Below, piece after piece: positions 22,658 to 33,836 of a stretch of DNA of 64,000 bases. The notes under the pieces are model-generated. The model was given only the letters and a program-made list of their open reading frames with translations. It did no database searches and was not told the DNA's origin. Both the position numbers and the translations under genes were made by a program. Each line of letters opens with the position of its first letter. Positions within the stretch are counted from its first letter, which is position 1. The stretch covers positions 434,001 through 498,000 of the forward strand of contig JAPQWV010000301.1 in NCBI GenBank assembly GCA_027422505.1, read 5' to 3'. Source of the stretch: Craterostigma plantagineum (Eukaryota; Streptophyta; Magnoliopsida; Lamiales; Linderniaceae).

Positions 22658-25388
22658 CAAAAGAATACTTCCAATTCTAATTACACTGGGAGTGCATCTA
22701 TGTGCAGCAAAAAGTACACTAGATGGCCCGGCCGCACAAGTCGGCATCCATGTACTCTCCTCCTTCAAAAGTCGCTGGAAGCTTTTAAAAGTTGCCTTGC
22801 CATCAACGATCACGTACCGTGGTTGTGCGAACCAACAACACACAACGTAATGCCACCGTGGCTCAGTAAGTAGAAACTATGCATGATGTGCACATGTCAA
22901 CCCCCACAATCGGCAAAGGGATTGAACCATCTATTACTCATACTATCTTTGCTCAGGGCTTTCGGCTAGCTAACTATGCACCGTAAAAGAGCTCAATCAT
23001 AAATACATGACAGCGACCTACACTGAGTAGCCTACGCTAGGTTTCCCTAGTAGGTCGCACCCCCAGGTCGTCCCTCTGCCATGCGGTAGCCTACGCTAGG
23101 ATTCCCCCTAGGTCGCTCCTTCCCGCCAATAGCTTCGGTGCATCAACACCGTTAGGGCATCAACCCTATCATACCTCGGCAACGCATCAACATTGTCCGT
23201 AAAAACCATCGGCACATCAACGCCGTCTCAGTGCCATAGAAGTCGCCCTTGACTCAAATATGAGTCGACAACAAATGCCCACATCGACAATTATCGATCG
23301 CTTTCAAGCGATTACAACATGCGTACCCAACCCGTACAACCCCCACACATGATCGTGCATGCTCGTGAATATGCAACATGAGATAATGCTAAACTACGTA
23401 TCGTGCATAGGCATCTAACTTACTTCACAAAATTCAGGTAAAGCACAGAGGCACGTAAGTTGCATAAATTAGGCATATTTAACATGTTATGTGTTGTAGT
23501 TGAAGTGGAGTTTCCACTTACCTATTGTCCGAGTTACGCTATTTCACTGTCTTGGGAATTGCCTACCGTTTGACCTTTAAACGTAAATATTTGCACATTA
23601 GTGCCATCTCTTGATTAACAATGCTAGACCAAAATATTTAAAATTGGTTAAACTGATTGGCTAAGTTTCTAAGTCATTCGGTCCCTACACTAAGTCATGT
23701 TAGCTTATAATTATACCCTAGGTATTAGCATTTCAGCGGAAGTTGTTTGCTTGTTCGGGCTGGATTCGCCTGTTTGTCACATCTAAATACCGATTTCACC
23801 CGATCAACTGGCATTGAAGTCGCCCGATTGATGGACATGGAATCGCTCGATTGACTAGGGTCTTCATTCCCCCGATTTGTGTATGTGCATGGCATCGTCC
23901 GATTCGTCATGCATGGGCTTGCAAATAGCCCGATTTTACCACATGCTAAGCGACATTTCATCGTGCCCGTTGATCAGCTGGAATTGCCCGAGTGAATGGC
24001 ACGAGGGACCTCAAATCGCCCGATTTCACCAAAGGCCATAAGGGTTTTGCCCGACTTCTTGGAAACCTAAGTACCGGATTACATGGCATGAAGCTTCTTC
24101 AAATCACCGTGTTCTTACTTCATCATACATTCGCTCGATTTGACATGCTTCACGCTCATATTTCACCCGATTTGATTAAGTTCCTCGAAATAGGCCGAAA
24201 GCTTCAGACATTCATACTGCCGACTTAGTTCCTTAAATTTCCTACCTAGAATTCCTAACTCCCAAGAATTCTTCTACCCAGATTTGTTAGTTTGGCCCAA
24301 GGATCAATTGGTACCGAGGTTCAAACCCTGAAACAAGCCATTACTAACCAAAAATTCCAGCTATCCTAAGATAATCCCTGATCGTGATTCTACTTCCTAA
24401 TTTAGGGTTTTTGGCGTCTTTCTCACGCCTAGCTTCTTAAGTTTTCCAAGCTCCTAAGGTTAGAATGCTTGCATAGTTCCTCAGTTACGAACTTACAAAA
24501 GTTATAGATAGTATTTCACTTACCAAACTCGAATTTTGGGCTTGCTTGTGATGTTCGTGCTGGAAAACCCGTCTCGGCTCCTTCTTTCTTCTCTTTTAAT
24601 TGTATTTGATGTTATGAGGGTTTTTCCCTTTTATTTCATTTCTTATACTAATCCTTATCCCACATGGTCTTGATTTTCTTGGTAATTATTAAGCCTAAGC
24701 TTAGGGGAATGGGGTTGATGTGACACTAGGTGGCTAATATTTTCCTCTCACGTTAAGAAATCTTGGTGTGATCCTTAGCCAATCAATTGTTGACCTGGAT
24801 TTCCATCTTACCCTCCAATCGACCGATTTCGCTTTGTTTTATGTATGAATCACCCGATTTCCACCTTTACTATCTCGGCAATTTCACCTCTTACGTGTAA
24901 GAATCGGCAAATCTTAGTTGGACACATGCAATCGCCCGATTGTATGCGGCGTGGCAAACCTCTCTAATCGCCCGATTTGTGAAACATAAAATATCATTTC
25001 GCCGCGCGTCATGGGTCTTTAAATCGCCCGATTTAACTTCACTTACTCGGCAATTTCATTATATATAGATCATTCGATCGGCCAAAACATGGTTTTTTAG
25101 GGTTTGTGGAATCGCCCGACTCTTACCCATGTTTTCTCGGCGATTTTTGGCTTGTATGGAAATCGGCCGATTCTAACTTGCGCAATTTGTGCTCGGCGAT
25201 TTCTTATATGCATGCCACGTTTAATAGCTATCTAAAATTTCTTAAGTCGTCATAACACATAATCATGGGATCACATAAAGACGTACAATACGGTACACAT
25301 ACTTCATGAAATCATGTAGGTCACATAATTCACATACTATATATGCAGAATTTATTGGCCATCCCACCTTAAGGACTCGGGTATTACA
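22658..25388 (-). repeat. 5' LTR remnant of gypsy element X
   Basis: It aligns with 17684-20412; its inner end lacks the last ~130 bp. The outer end TGTAATACCCGAGTCC at 25388 is intact next to the GAAAT duplication. It carries the conserved palindrome core at 22808-22821 and motif arrays at 23750-24180 and 24830-25210. Confidence 0.9.
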
Positions 25389-25393
25389 GAAAT

Positions 25394-26354
25394 ACTTCAG
25401 GCTCTGGCGGTTCGTGTAGATTGTGCATCGTTCCCCGTACAGGTAGTGCCTCCAAATCTTCAGGGCGAAGACCACTGCTGCGAGTTCAAGATCATGCATC
25501 GGGTAATTCTTTTCGTACTCTTTCAGCTGACGAGAGACATAAGCCACTACGTTCCCGGTTTGCATTAGCACACATCCTAACCCGTTCTTCGAAGCATCGC
25601 TATATACCGAAAACCCTCATGTTCCTGTTGGTATTGTGAGGACGGGCTGACGTAAGCCGCCTTTTTAGTTCTTGAAAATTCTCACACTCCTCACTCCAAT
25701 GAAACGGAGTATTTTTCCTTGTTAATTTCGTCACTGTTGAGGCAATCTTCGAAAATAATGAACTTCCTATAATATCCGGCCAACCCTAGAAAGCTCCGGA
25801 CCTCTGTTACATTAGTCGGTTGTGGTCAGTTGCGGATGGCTTCGACCTTGCTGTGGTCCACTGAAATTCCCGTTCTAGAGACAATGTGTCCCAAAAATGC
25901 TACTTGGTCCAGCCAAAATTCACACTTTTTAAACTTGGCGTACAGCTGCTTTTCCCGTAATACTCCAAGGACTATTCACAGATGTTGTTCGTGTTCCTCC
26001 TTCGTCTTTGAGTATATGAGGATGTCGTCTATAAACACTATGACGAACTTATCTAAGAACGATTGGAATACCCGATTCATCAGGTCCATAAATGCCGTGG
26101 GCGCATTATTCAGCCCAAATGGCATAACCCGGAACTCATAGTGTCCATATTTGGTGCTAAACGCCGTCTTGGGAATATCTTCTTCACGAATCTTCAACTG
26201 ATGATACCCCGACCACAGATCGATTTTAGAGAACGCCGTGGCGCCTCGTAATTGATCAAAGAGATCGTCTATTCTGGGTAAAGGATACTTGTTCTTGATT
26301 GTTATTTTATTCAACTCCCTATAGTCGATACACAGCCTGCCAGGAACTGAAACC
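25394..26354 (-). pseudogene. Gypsy RT and RNase H start (element B)
   Basis: 25976-26428 (minus) reads [84 protein letters not shown] and [20 protein letters not shown], with the catalytic FIDD intact. After a frameshifted thumb, 25394-25571 reads [36 protein letters not shown] and NRQSLKYF, ending at X. Upstream of RLCIDYREL the reading becomes unrelated where LTR C begins. This is the best preserved RT palm of the gypsy elements here. Confidence 0.9.
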
Positions 26355-26512
26355 TTGTGAATTTGAGTATACTTATATGTGCTTACATGAAATCTTATAC
26401 TAACCATATGAGACTCGAAGTTTATCAAATTCAGAAAAACTCTAACTCCCTTAAAATTTCAGTTTGTGTTTATAAGTGTTATTATTATCTGATACTTTCG
26501 ATTTATGAGATA

Positions 26513-27615
26513 CAGGGACGGATCTACAGCGGGGCTCGGGGGGTCTGCTGCCCCTCCTGGCCGGCCAACTTACCCTTTGGTATGCGCCGGTAGCCACTCC
26601 GATGGGTGCTGCATCGCAGCTGAAAAGCCCCCCGAGCTCCAATCGGCTGCCTAACGTTACGATAAAACTAGCGGGAGCTACACTGCCTCGCTATCCTTAG
26701 CGGGGCACTGTTCCCCGGCAACCCTTTTTTTAATTTAACCTTTTTATTATTACTGGATGAAATTGGGAAGAAAGACCTGTGAAGAAGACGATCAAGAGAG
26801 GAGAGAGAACGATTATTTTATGTTTTAATTTATTTTCACTTATACTTTTTCTTCTTTTTCAAGAACAGATTGACGACATTGCTTTATTCTTCAATTATTT
26901 ATTTTTTGTTTACTTTCTTTCCTTTTGTTTCTTTCTCATTGTTTAGAAATAAAAATATGAATATATGGTTTTTAAGAAAACTTACTTTTCCATGGCGGGT
27001 TATTTAGGAATAACGATTTCAATTATTCCTTTCATAATTTTACTTAATTATTTAATAAATCATATGTTAAAATTTTTATACTTACAAAAAATATTCATAT
27101 GACTACATTATTATTTTATTTTATAATTCATATTTATTTTTAATTAAAAGCAATTAATAAAATCTGGAGATGTTTCGACTTATATTCCTACTGATGTAAT
27201 TTTCGTTACTTATCAACAAAATATGCCACACATAAATAATTGATTCCTTTCCTTATAACAAACAATTAAAAAATTATTTGGGCATTTTTTGTTACTTCTT
27301 TTTTGTGTTGGGCATTATTTGCAGTTTTTACACAATCTACACCGAAGATATTACGCTTACTAGGCTACACATTTTTCTTTATAAAAGTTATGTAAAAACA
27401 GCAAAAACCGCCGCACACAACCGAAGCAAACCGCAATGTATCTGATTAAAATTTTTGTGATCGGATTTGGGGTACATCATTAGAAATTGAAATATATTGG
27501 GTCGGGTTAAAATTTGAATAAAAACCGCCCTAACCGCTCCATGCTCACTCCTACACGACACCTATTGTCGAGCACCCCCCCCCCCCCCATGCGTAGTATC
27601 CTGGATCCGTCACTG
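26513..27615. mobile_element. Non-autonomous hAT element
   Basis: It starts CAGGGACGGATCTA and ends TGGATCCGTCACTG, giving inverted ends CAG(G/T)GACGGATC. It is flanked by an 8-bp duplication with one mismatch, ATGAGATA (26505-26512) and TTGAGATA (27616-27623). The end sequence and 8-bp duplication are typical of hAT elements. No transposase ORF is present; the interior is AT-rich, with G/C homopolymers near both ends. It is inserted in LTR C. Confidence 0.85.
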
Positions 27616-27959
27616 TTGAGATAGTTAACATAACTCCAATCTTTAAGTACAATAAATTACGTAAAGCCTTTCGTGAATCATGCCTTGGTTAGAAAATCTG
27701 AAGCCTGAATTAAGCCATGTTAAAGCCTTGAAATTTGAGCTGTGAACTTTCCGATACAAATATGTAGTTACATGTCCTTAATATGCTTAGGAAATTGTGC
27801 GAGCTTTAATGATCCTTAAGTTATTTATGTTCTTTAGAAATTTAGTATATTGAGGCGTATCATATTATGGGTTGATTCTGGAAGTTAACCTTGAGGAGGT
27901 ATGAATTTCAGGGTTTAAGGAACGCCGGGTGACTTATGGAAAAACACGGCGAAATATAT

Positions 27960-28520
27960 TTCTACACATGATCAATCGGTCGATTATAAATTAGGGTATA
28001 ATATTATTATTGGAATCGGGCGAATACATACCTAGTGGGACATGGCGAAACTAGGTCAGGATTATGGCAAATCGACCGATTAGAACATCCAAGAATCGGG
28101 CGATTCCATGAATAAAGAAAGACACAGAGAAAGTAAAATAAGAAGAAATCGGCCGAAAATGAACTCGAAGCATGCTGATTCGGGCGACTTGAACCAATTG
28201 GCGATTGTGGGTTTCGACACTTAAACAAATCGGGCAATGGAAGTGATAGGAGCAAAGGCAAATCGGGCGAAAGAACTTTGACATGGAGATTTCGCCGTGT
28301 TACCTAAACATCACAAGGAATCGGCCGATTTGAGGAGGGGAAGAATCGGGCGATTTGCTGAGGAAATAAATAATTCGGCGAGAATGAATTCGAAGTATAA
28401 TCATTCGGGCGACGTTGAAGCATGGAGAACCGGGTGATGAGAAGCTTATAAAATCGGGCGATTTAGCACAAGATGATAACTCGGCAAAAGCTAGACCTTA
28501 AATGTGATTAATCGGGCGAT
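27960..28520. repeat. AATCGGGCGATT motif array in LTR C
   Basis: About 20 variants of AATCGGGCGATTT, AATCGGCCGATT and TCGGGCGA in 560 bp. It is the same motif class as in X LTRs, with the mirror orientation expected for a plus-strand LTR, while the surrounding sequence is not closely similar. Confidence 0.85.
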
Positions 28521-29707
28521 TTATTATTAAATCCAGTAGAGTTTAGTTTAACTCTTTATATGATTCGAGCGAACTAATAAGGATTTTGTGAGTTGACCGT
28601 TGACTGCTAAGGAAATATTTAAAAATAATTGCTTTAGAATAGTACAGTTCGGAGACTAGTACAAATACTAATAATATTTATATAAGAGGTCCTAGAGTTA
28701 GGAATTCAACCAGATATCGTAATTGATTATCTCGGGAGGACAGGTAGGTGAATTATTCATCTACAACGTAAACACTTATTTGAATTACGTGCTTTTATGT
28801 GCTTCGATGATTTACGTGATTTATGTGTTTTACGCACGTTTCATGTATTATCACGTTTATATGCATAGCATATACATATCATATCACAGGGGTGGGAGAT
28901 ACTTACACCGTACTGAGACGGTGATGATTTGACGTACCGTTGAGCGGGGTAGTTCGAGTTTATTATAATTGGTTTACTCGTTGAGGAGTCGAGGTTGGTA
29001 CTCATATGACACCTAATGGCAGACAGGAGTGATCGATCTGTCCACTGGGGCGTGAACGTCCCGAGGTGCAAACCATCGTAATTTTATTTATTTTAGCGGA
29101 GGGACATTGACAAGGCAGTTGCGTGATCGTCAAAACTCTTTCAATCTCGGTAACTGCTTACGGAAGAGCGGCCTAGCAGGGAGTTGCGTGATCATCAAAA
29201 CACTGCTAGTGTAAGCCTCCGTATGTTATTGTTATATTATGGGCGCGTGAGGTGTCGAGTCTGACCTAGGGCACTGTGTTGTGTGATTTGAGACAGGATC
29301 GTGAGAAACGAAAGAGTGTACATTGCATGCGAGACATTGGGATTGGGACTGAGTGTACACGTGCATTCAAGCATTTTTGTTCAACTACTGGGCAATCGCT
29401 CAGTGTTTACATGTTGTAGGTACTGAGTCTGACGTTGATACGCGTCAAGACTGAGGCGGCTGGTGGCGGTGCTCCATGGTTTTTTGAGGGCATGGCGGTA
29501 CATGGATGAAGACCTGTGGAGCGACTTTAAGACTTTTTGTTCTTTTGGCATTTTGGGGCTACGACTTTCTATAGATGGGATTTTGTGAATGATATTTTGT
29601 TGTAATATATTATTTTATGAAAACATTTTTAAATAGACGGGCCTTCCACGGCTTACGTTGCGAAAATCCGCCACTAATCCTAATTAGAAAACCGGGGTCG
29701 TTACAGG

Positions 29708-29719
29708 TGGTATCAGAGC
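29708..29719 (+). other. Primer-binding site of element C
   Basis: TGGTATCAGAGC, complementary to the initiator methionyl-tRNA 3' end, two bases after the LTR end TTACA. About 58 bp of leader follow before the Cassandra LTR. Confidence 0.9.
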
Positions 29720-29777
29720 ATAACCTCTCGCAGTACGGTGTTGGTTCGGGGATGAACCAGGCGGAAGCTGGTGGGCA

Positions 29778-30243
29778 TGTGATGCCTGGGGCCGATGAGG
29801 GCGGGGAGTGATCACCGATGCCAGAGAGGTGTACGGACAAGGAGCGGCTCCTGGCAGGCTTCTAGGCGAAGGGGTACAGGAACGAACCAATCCGACACCC
29901 GAATGAGAGGGGATCTTGAGACTGCCAATGTGTGGGCGTGTCAAGCTAAGAATCATATAAGAGAATTGATAGTACTACTCATATCACCAAGGTCGACCTA
30001 CCTTTTCGGGAGTCCATCTATAGAAACTCTGAAGGTAAGCGTGCTTGACTTGGGCAATCTAGGGATGGGTGACCCCCTGGGATGTTTGCCCAGGGTGCGT
30101 GTGAGCGAAGATGAAGCACATTGAAAGGTTAAATGGTGGTACAGTGGAGCCAGACTATCAGTCGGAGTGTGGTGGGCCCGACCCCACAGGTCCCGGTAGG
30201 GACCGATGCTACAGTGACACCCGGTATGGGACTGGTCGTTACA
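29778..30243 (+). mobile_element. Cassandra solo LTR copy 1 (5S-bearing TRIM)
   Basis: A 466-bp segment starting TGTGATGCCTGGGGCC and ending TGGTCGTTACA, closely similar to 31190-31654. Its centre (about 30011-30110) matches plant 5S rRNA: CCATC...GTAAGCGTGCTTG...GGATGGGTGACC.CCTGGGA, with box A and box C regions. LTRs with an embedded 5S domain define Cassandra terminal-repeat retrotransposons in miniature. There is no target duplication (left GGGCA, right GTAAT), and the two flanks belong to different elements. Confidence 0.85.
30011..30110 (+). ncRNA. 5S rRNA-like domain inside Cassandra LTR copy 1
   Basis: It resembles the internal promoter half of plant 5S rRNA, but with substitutions and lacking the normal 5' third. 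In Cassandra this is an LTR module that may be transcribed by RNA polymerase III; it is not a ribosomal gene. Confidence 0.7.
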
Positions 30244-31189
30244 GTAATTTTCCAAACTGACATACGATTGGAATACTATCAACTAAAGATTGCGGAAGGT
30301 GATAGTCCAAAGATTACTTTTAAAACAAAGTATGAGCATTTAGTTATGCCATTGGACTAACGAATGCCCTGCAATCTTATTAATGTTGATGAATGACATA
30401 TTTCGACTCTACATAGACTAGTTCGTGATCGTCCTTATTGACGATAATTTGGTATATTCTAAGTCAAAAGAAAAACACGAACGACATCGACTGTCAAGGG
30501 AATTTTGATGAGCTTGGCTCCTATGTTAATTATTCTCTCGGATACAGATGATCTTGTAGTTCATAGCAATGTGCTGTACTAAGGGTTGGAGTATACGTTA
30601 ACTCGGCATGGAATAATACAGGAATATGTACCTTGACAGCTGAAATGAGATGTTCTACTCGATCTATGATCTGGAATTAATTGTCGTAGTGTTCGCATTA
30701 AAGGTACGACGACATTACCGATATGGTGCAACATTCCAGATAATCATAGATCATAAGAGTTGAGGTATTTGTTTACCAAAAACGTGGGATTGGATTAGTA
30801 GAGAATCACTAAATTTTGTTATATGTCTAAGCTGAAAGCCGTATGGTATTATTTTCTATTTATCATAACATTTATTATCAAGTTGGATTGATCTGAGTAA
30901 ATAAATATTTAAACGAATGTGAATGGTATGGATACTATATGTGCTTCGATGGTAATTTGCCTTATTGTAAAGGATCGAATTAAATAAGTACAGTTCAAGG
31001 ATGAAAAGCTAACCAATATTGCTGAGAAAGTGAAACAAAGACTAGAGGAGTCTTTTATCCTGGATGAAAATGGTATATTGGCGATTAGTAGCAGGAAATG
31101 TACTTACATATGTCGACAATCTACGACGAGAAATAAAGAAAGAAGTGCCTAAGAGTCCTTATGTTTTGCGATCAATATGGAAACGTAGC
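30244..31189 (+). pseudogene. Decayed Tekay pol, RT to integrase start (element J)
   Basis: 30133-30360 contains FQTDIRLEYYQLKIAEGDSP and FKTKYEHLVMPLD, a plus-strand gypsy RT. Further on, with many stops, are TNAPAIL-like text, a decayed FIDD region near 30430, RNase H traces near 30650-30790 (a LELIVVVFALK-like segment then a DHKSL..LFTQK-like segment), and the start of the integrase zinc finger at 31140-31189. Nearly every motif has in-frame stops, so this is the oldest pol in the window. RT upstream of FQTDIR is missing. Confidence 0.75.
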
Positions 31190-31654
31190 TGTGACGCCCG
31201 GGGCCGATGAGGGCAAGGAGTGATCGCCGGTGCCAGAGAGGTGCACGGACAAGGAGCGGCTCCTGGCAGGCTTCTAGGCGAAGGGGTACATGAATGAACC
31301 GATCCGACACCCGAATGAGAGGGGATCCTGAGACTGACAATGTATAGGCGTGTCACGCTAAGAACTGTATAAGAGAATTGATAGTACTACTCATCACCAA
31401 AGTCGACCTACCTTTTCGGGAGTCCATCCGAAAGAACTTCAAAGTTAAGCGTGCTTGACTTGAAGCAATCTTGGGATGGGTGACCCCCTGGGATGTTTGC
31501 CCAGGGTGCGTGTGAGCGAGGACGAAGCACGCTGAAAGGTTAAATGGTGGTACAGTGGGGCCAGACTATCAGCCGGAGTGTGGTGGGCCCAACCCCACAG
31601 GTCCCGGTAGGGACCGATGCTACAGTGACACCCGGTATGGGACGGGTTGTTACA
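31190..31654 (+). mobile_element. Cassandra solo LTR copy 2
   Basis: A 465-bp solo LTR starting TGTGACGCCCGGGGCC and ending GGGTTGTTACA. Flanks GTAGC (31185-31189) and ATAGC (31655-31659) are a 5-bp duplication with one change. The 5S-like domain is at about 31421-31520 with GTTAAGCGTGCTTG and GGGATGGGTGACC. It interrupts the integrase zinc-finger region of element J, whose reading continues on both sides. Confidence 0.9.
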
Positions 31655-31834
31655 ATAGCGCACTCTCAAATTTCATTATAGATGGTCAAGATTGAAGAAA
31701 GACGTAATGAAATGTCAACAAATTAAAGTTGAACATTGAGCAGACGTAGGTAAACTATATTCCTTACTGTATCGGTTTGAAAATCGGAATATATAATGAT
31801 AAATCTACTTCCAATAGATAAATATATATATGTA
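31655..31834 (+). pseudogene. Decayed integrase part of element J
   Basis: It continues the zinc-finger segment (a WSRLKKDVMKCQQIKVEH-like reading, with the C-x2-C site reduced) toward the integrase core. It is cut at 31834 by the Angela-like LTR. Confidence 0.6.
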
Positions 31835-33836
31835 TGTTGGGAATCCCCGAGGGTCCCTGGACCCACGTTCCTAGAACGGCAGAATTTTAAAATCTTACGG
31901 GGTTTCCCCTATCCAAGATCGCTCGGCTACAAATACGAGAACGTATTGACATAAAGAGATAAGAGATCAGCCATGATACCTTGTTGAAATCTCTTAACAA
32001 TGGCTAGCTTCGAATCCCCGAGGCGTAGTGCCCATCTCCTACGCCAAAAGCACACGAACAGGACACCTTCTGCGGGCAAGATCATCACGCCGGCACCTTA
32101 CTAACGCCGCAGCTGTTCTTGCATGTGCGGCTAGGCCAAGAACGAACTGCTTGCTGCCCCCGAGAGAGAGGGTGGGAGAGAGAAAGTGGTGAGAGGAGAA
32201 AACTCTAAAGTTTTACTCTTTTTTGCTTGTATTTCGAAAATTTAGCTTCCACCAACTTTAGGATCTCGAAAATCCTTCTCTATACCTCTTAGGATTAGTC
32301 AAAAATAGGTTAAGGTGGCTGGAGAAAAATCCTCAAACCTCCCCTTTTACCAAGTCTTCGTTTTACCAAGTAAGGAATTCAAAATTCAAACTTTATATTT
32401 AATTAATTAATTATCCAATACCTTAATTAATTAAAATAACATATTTAGTATATTTTAAATATATAATATCCAATATAAATATATTTAATAGTTTTCAAAA
32501 TTTTATCTAATAAAAATTCGAAACTTATATATATATCCGATATACATTATCTAATATTATTTCTCTAAGAAAATAATAAAGATCTAAATCTAATTTAAAT
32601 CATATACTAAATATTCAATATCAAATTTTATTTCAAAATATATCGTGAGGTCAAAAGACCATTTTACCCCTCACTTGTCAAACTTAGTATTATCGGCCGA
32701 TCAAAGCTTTGGCCAAGCCCCAAACCCTAATGTCACAATCTAGGACCTAGCCTTATCTCTCTCTGATGACAACGTTGTATCGGTTGCCCTTTTAAGCCCG
32801 ACTCTCTTGGTTCATCTCAACCGGCCCAGGAGGTATCTAGGAGTTCGGCATTCACCTAGCCAGCCCCGTGGTACCGAACAGATCCCAAGTTGAGTACGAA
32901 TTTGATCTAATCATAATCCACGAACCGACTGTAGATTTTCGTCATACGTACAAACCCCTTACGTTTGTCCTGGTCGAGTGAAAGTCACGCATAGTCAAAA
33001 CTTACAGAACTCGAGTCTATGTCGTTTATGTCGGTGAAAGTTGTGAAACTGCACTCCACGACTACCATGAGTCAGTTATATGCTCTGGCCAGAGACTTGG
33101 ATAAATTTCAGCACATTAAACTTGCCATAGGACGTTAACCTCGAATTTAATCGAGACCGTAAATCCCGCTCTGCGGTTCAACCGGCAATCACATAGAAAA
33201 GTCAAGACCGCATTTCGCCGCTGACCCATGCCACCGGCAAGACGGGCCTAGCAAACTAGTGACAAGTCAACACCTCAAGGTCAACCCCAAGTTAACCCTT
33301 TCGGTCTAAGGTTCACGCATACTACTACAATCAATCGTTCGATCAAGGACAATCCAAGCGTGTGATCGTTCGATTACAAGTCAGTGTCCAAATACAGATA
33401 ATCCTCTGATTCATCTTGTATCATTGTCATGGGCTCCCACTTCCCAAGTGAACGGTTGGCACAACCATATTGGACCAATCGACAAACAAGTCGTACGTGT
33501 CATTCCAGTCACCCTACTGAAGACTTAGACTTGTGGACTATTTTAATATTGCAGTATCTCAGCTTACTGGTGCCCCTCTCTATCCCCACAGAATCAGTAA
33601 CTGAACAGCCAATATTTGGGTTTTATTAATTTGTCTTATCCACCCAGACTGCAAGGTGAAATCTTTAGACTAATTAATAATTTGTCTTTTAATTTATTCA
33701 TCCAATAATTAATTAATGATAAATAAAGTCATTCCATTAATAGAAGTAATCAAATTACATCACTAAACACTACACATTAGCAAATTGCCCTCGTACTCCC
33801 AGTCCCCGTACGGCATCTAGGGCATATACCTCAACA
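31835..33836 (-). mobile_element. Angela-like copia solo LTR, 2 kb
   Basis: Read on the minus strand it begins TGTTGAGGTATATGCCCTAG and ends GGGATTCCCAACA; the opening resembles Angela-type copia LTRs. Flanks ATGTA (31830-31834) and ATATA (33837-33841) fit a 5-bp duplication with one change. There is no internal domain, so it is a solo LTR. Orientation rests only on the resemblance of the opening bases. The ORF at 33429-33629 is not supported. Confidence 0.75.

Larger units (their letters stand above)
17555..25388 (-). mobile_element. Tekay/Del chromovirus X, internally deleted, nested in B
   Basis: A 7.8-kb minus-strand element with a 2.86-kb 3' LTR (17555-20412), polypurine tract, chromodomain, integrase, RNase H and end of RT, and a 2.73-kb 5' LTR remnant (22658-25388). 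The last ~130 bp of the 5' LTR, the primer site, gag, protease and first part of RT are missing: LTR text runs directly into KEEHEQHL of RT at about 22657. Outer ends are intact with a perfect GAAAT duplication, so the deletion happened after insertion, or the element was mobilised by a helper in this form. Confidence 0.9.
12758..26354 (-). mobile_element. Tekay/Del chromovirus B, split by element X and cut on its 5' side
   Basis: A minus-strand gypsy element. It comprises a 3' LTR (12758-15883), polypurine tract, integrase and RNase H (15901-17554), then after the 7.8-kb insertion X the rest of RNase H and RT (25394-26354). RNase H reads continuously across X: SLKYF on the right and FFTQKEL on the left once the GAAAT duplication is removed. 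RT is cut at CIDYREL, where LTR C of opposite strand begins; protease, gag, primer site and 5' LTR are absent. Confidence 0.85.
26355..29705 (+). repeat. Gypsy 5' LTR (C), interrupted by a hAT element
   Basis: The right end GGGGTCGTTACA at 29705 is followed by the primer site, so this is a plus-strand 5' LTR. The left limit is set by where B's RT reading stops; a TG start near 26355 is possible but unproven. It holds an AATCGGGCGATT array (27960-28520), two GTTGCGTGATCRTCAAAAC repeats (29110-29205), and at 29432-29450 a palindrome TGACGTTGATACGCGTCA in the place where other LTRs have GATCACGGTACGTGATC. Net length without the hAT insert is about 2.2 kb. Confidence 0.7.

Noticed and set aside
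30011..30110. A functional 5S rRNA gene
   Set aside because: The 5' third of 5S rRNA does not match, substitutions are many, and the segment sits inside a Cassandra LTR.
31835..33836. A pararetrovirus or gene-bearing insert
   Set aside because: No coding motifs; TG...CA ends and a 5-bp near-duplication fit a solo LTR.
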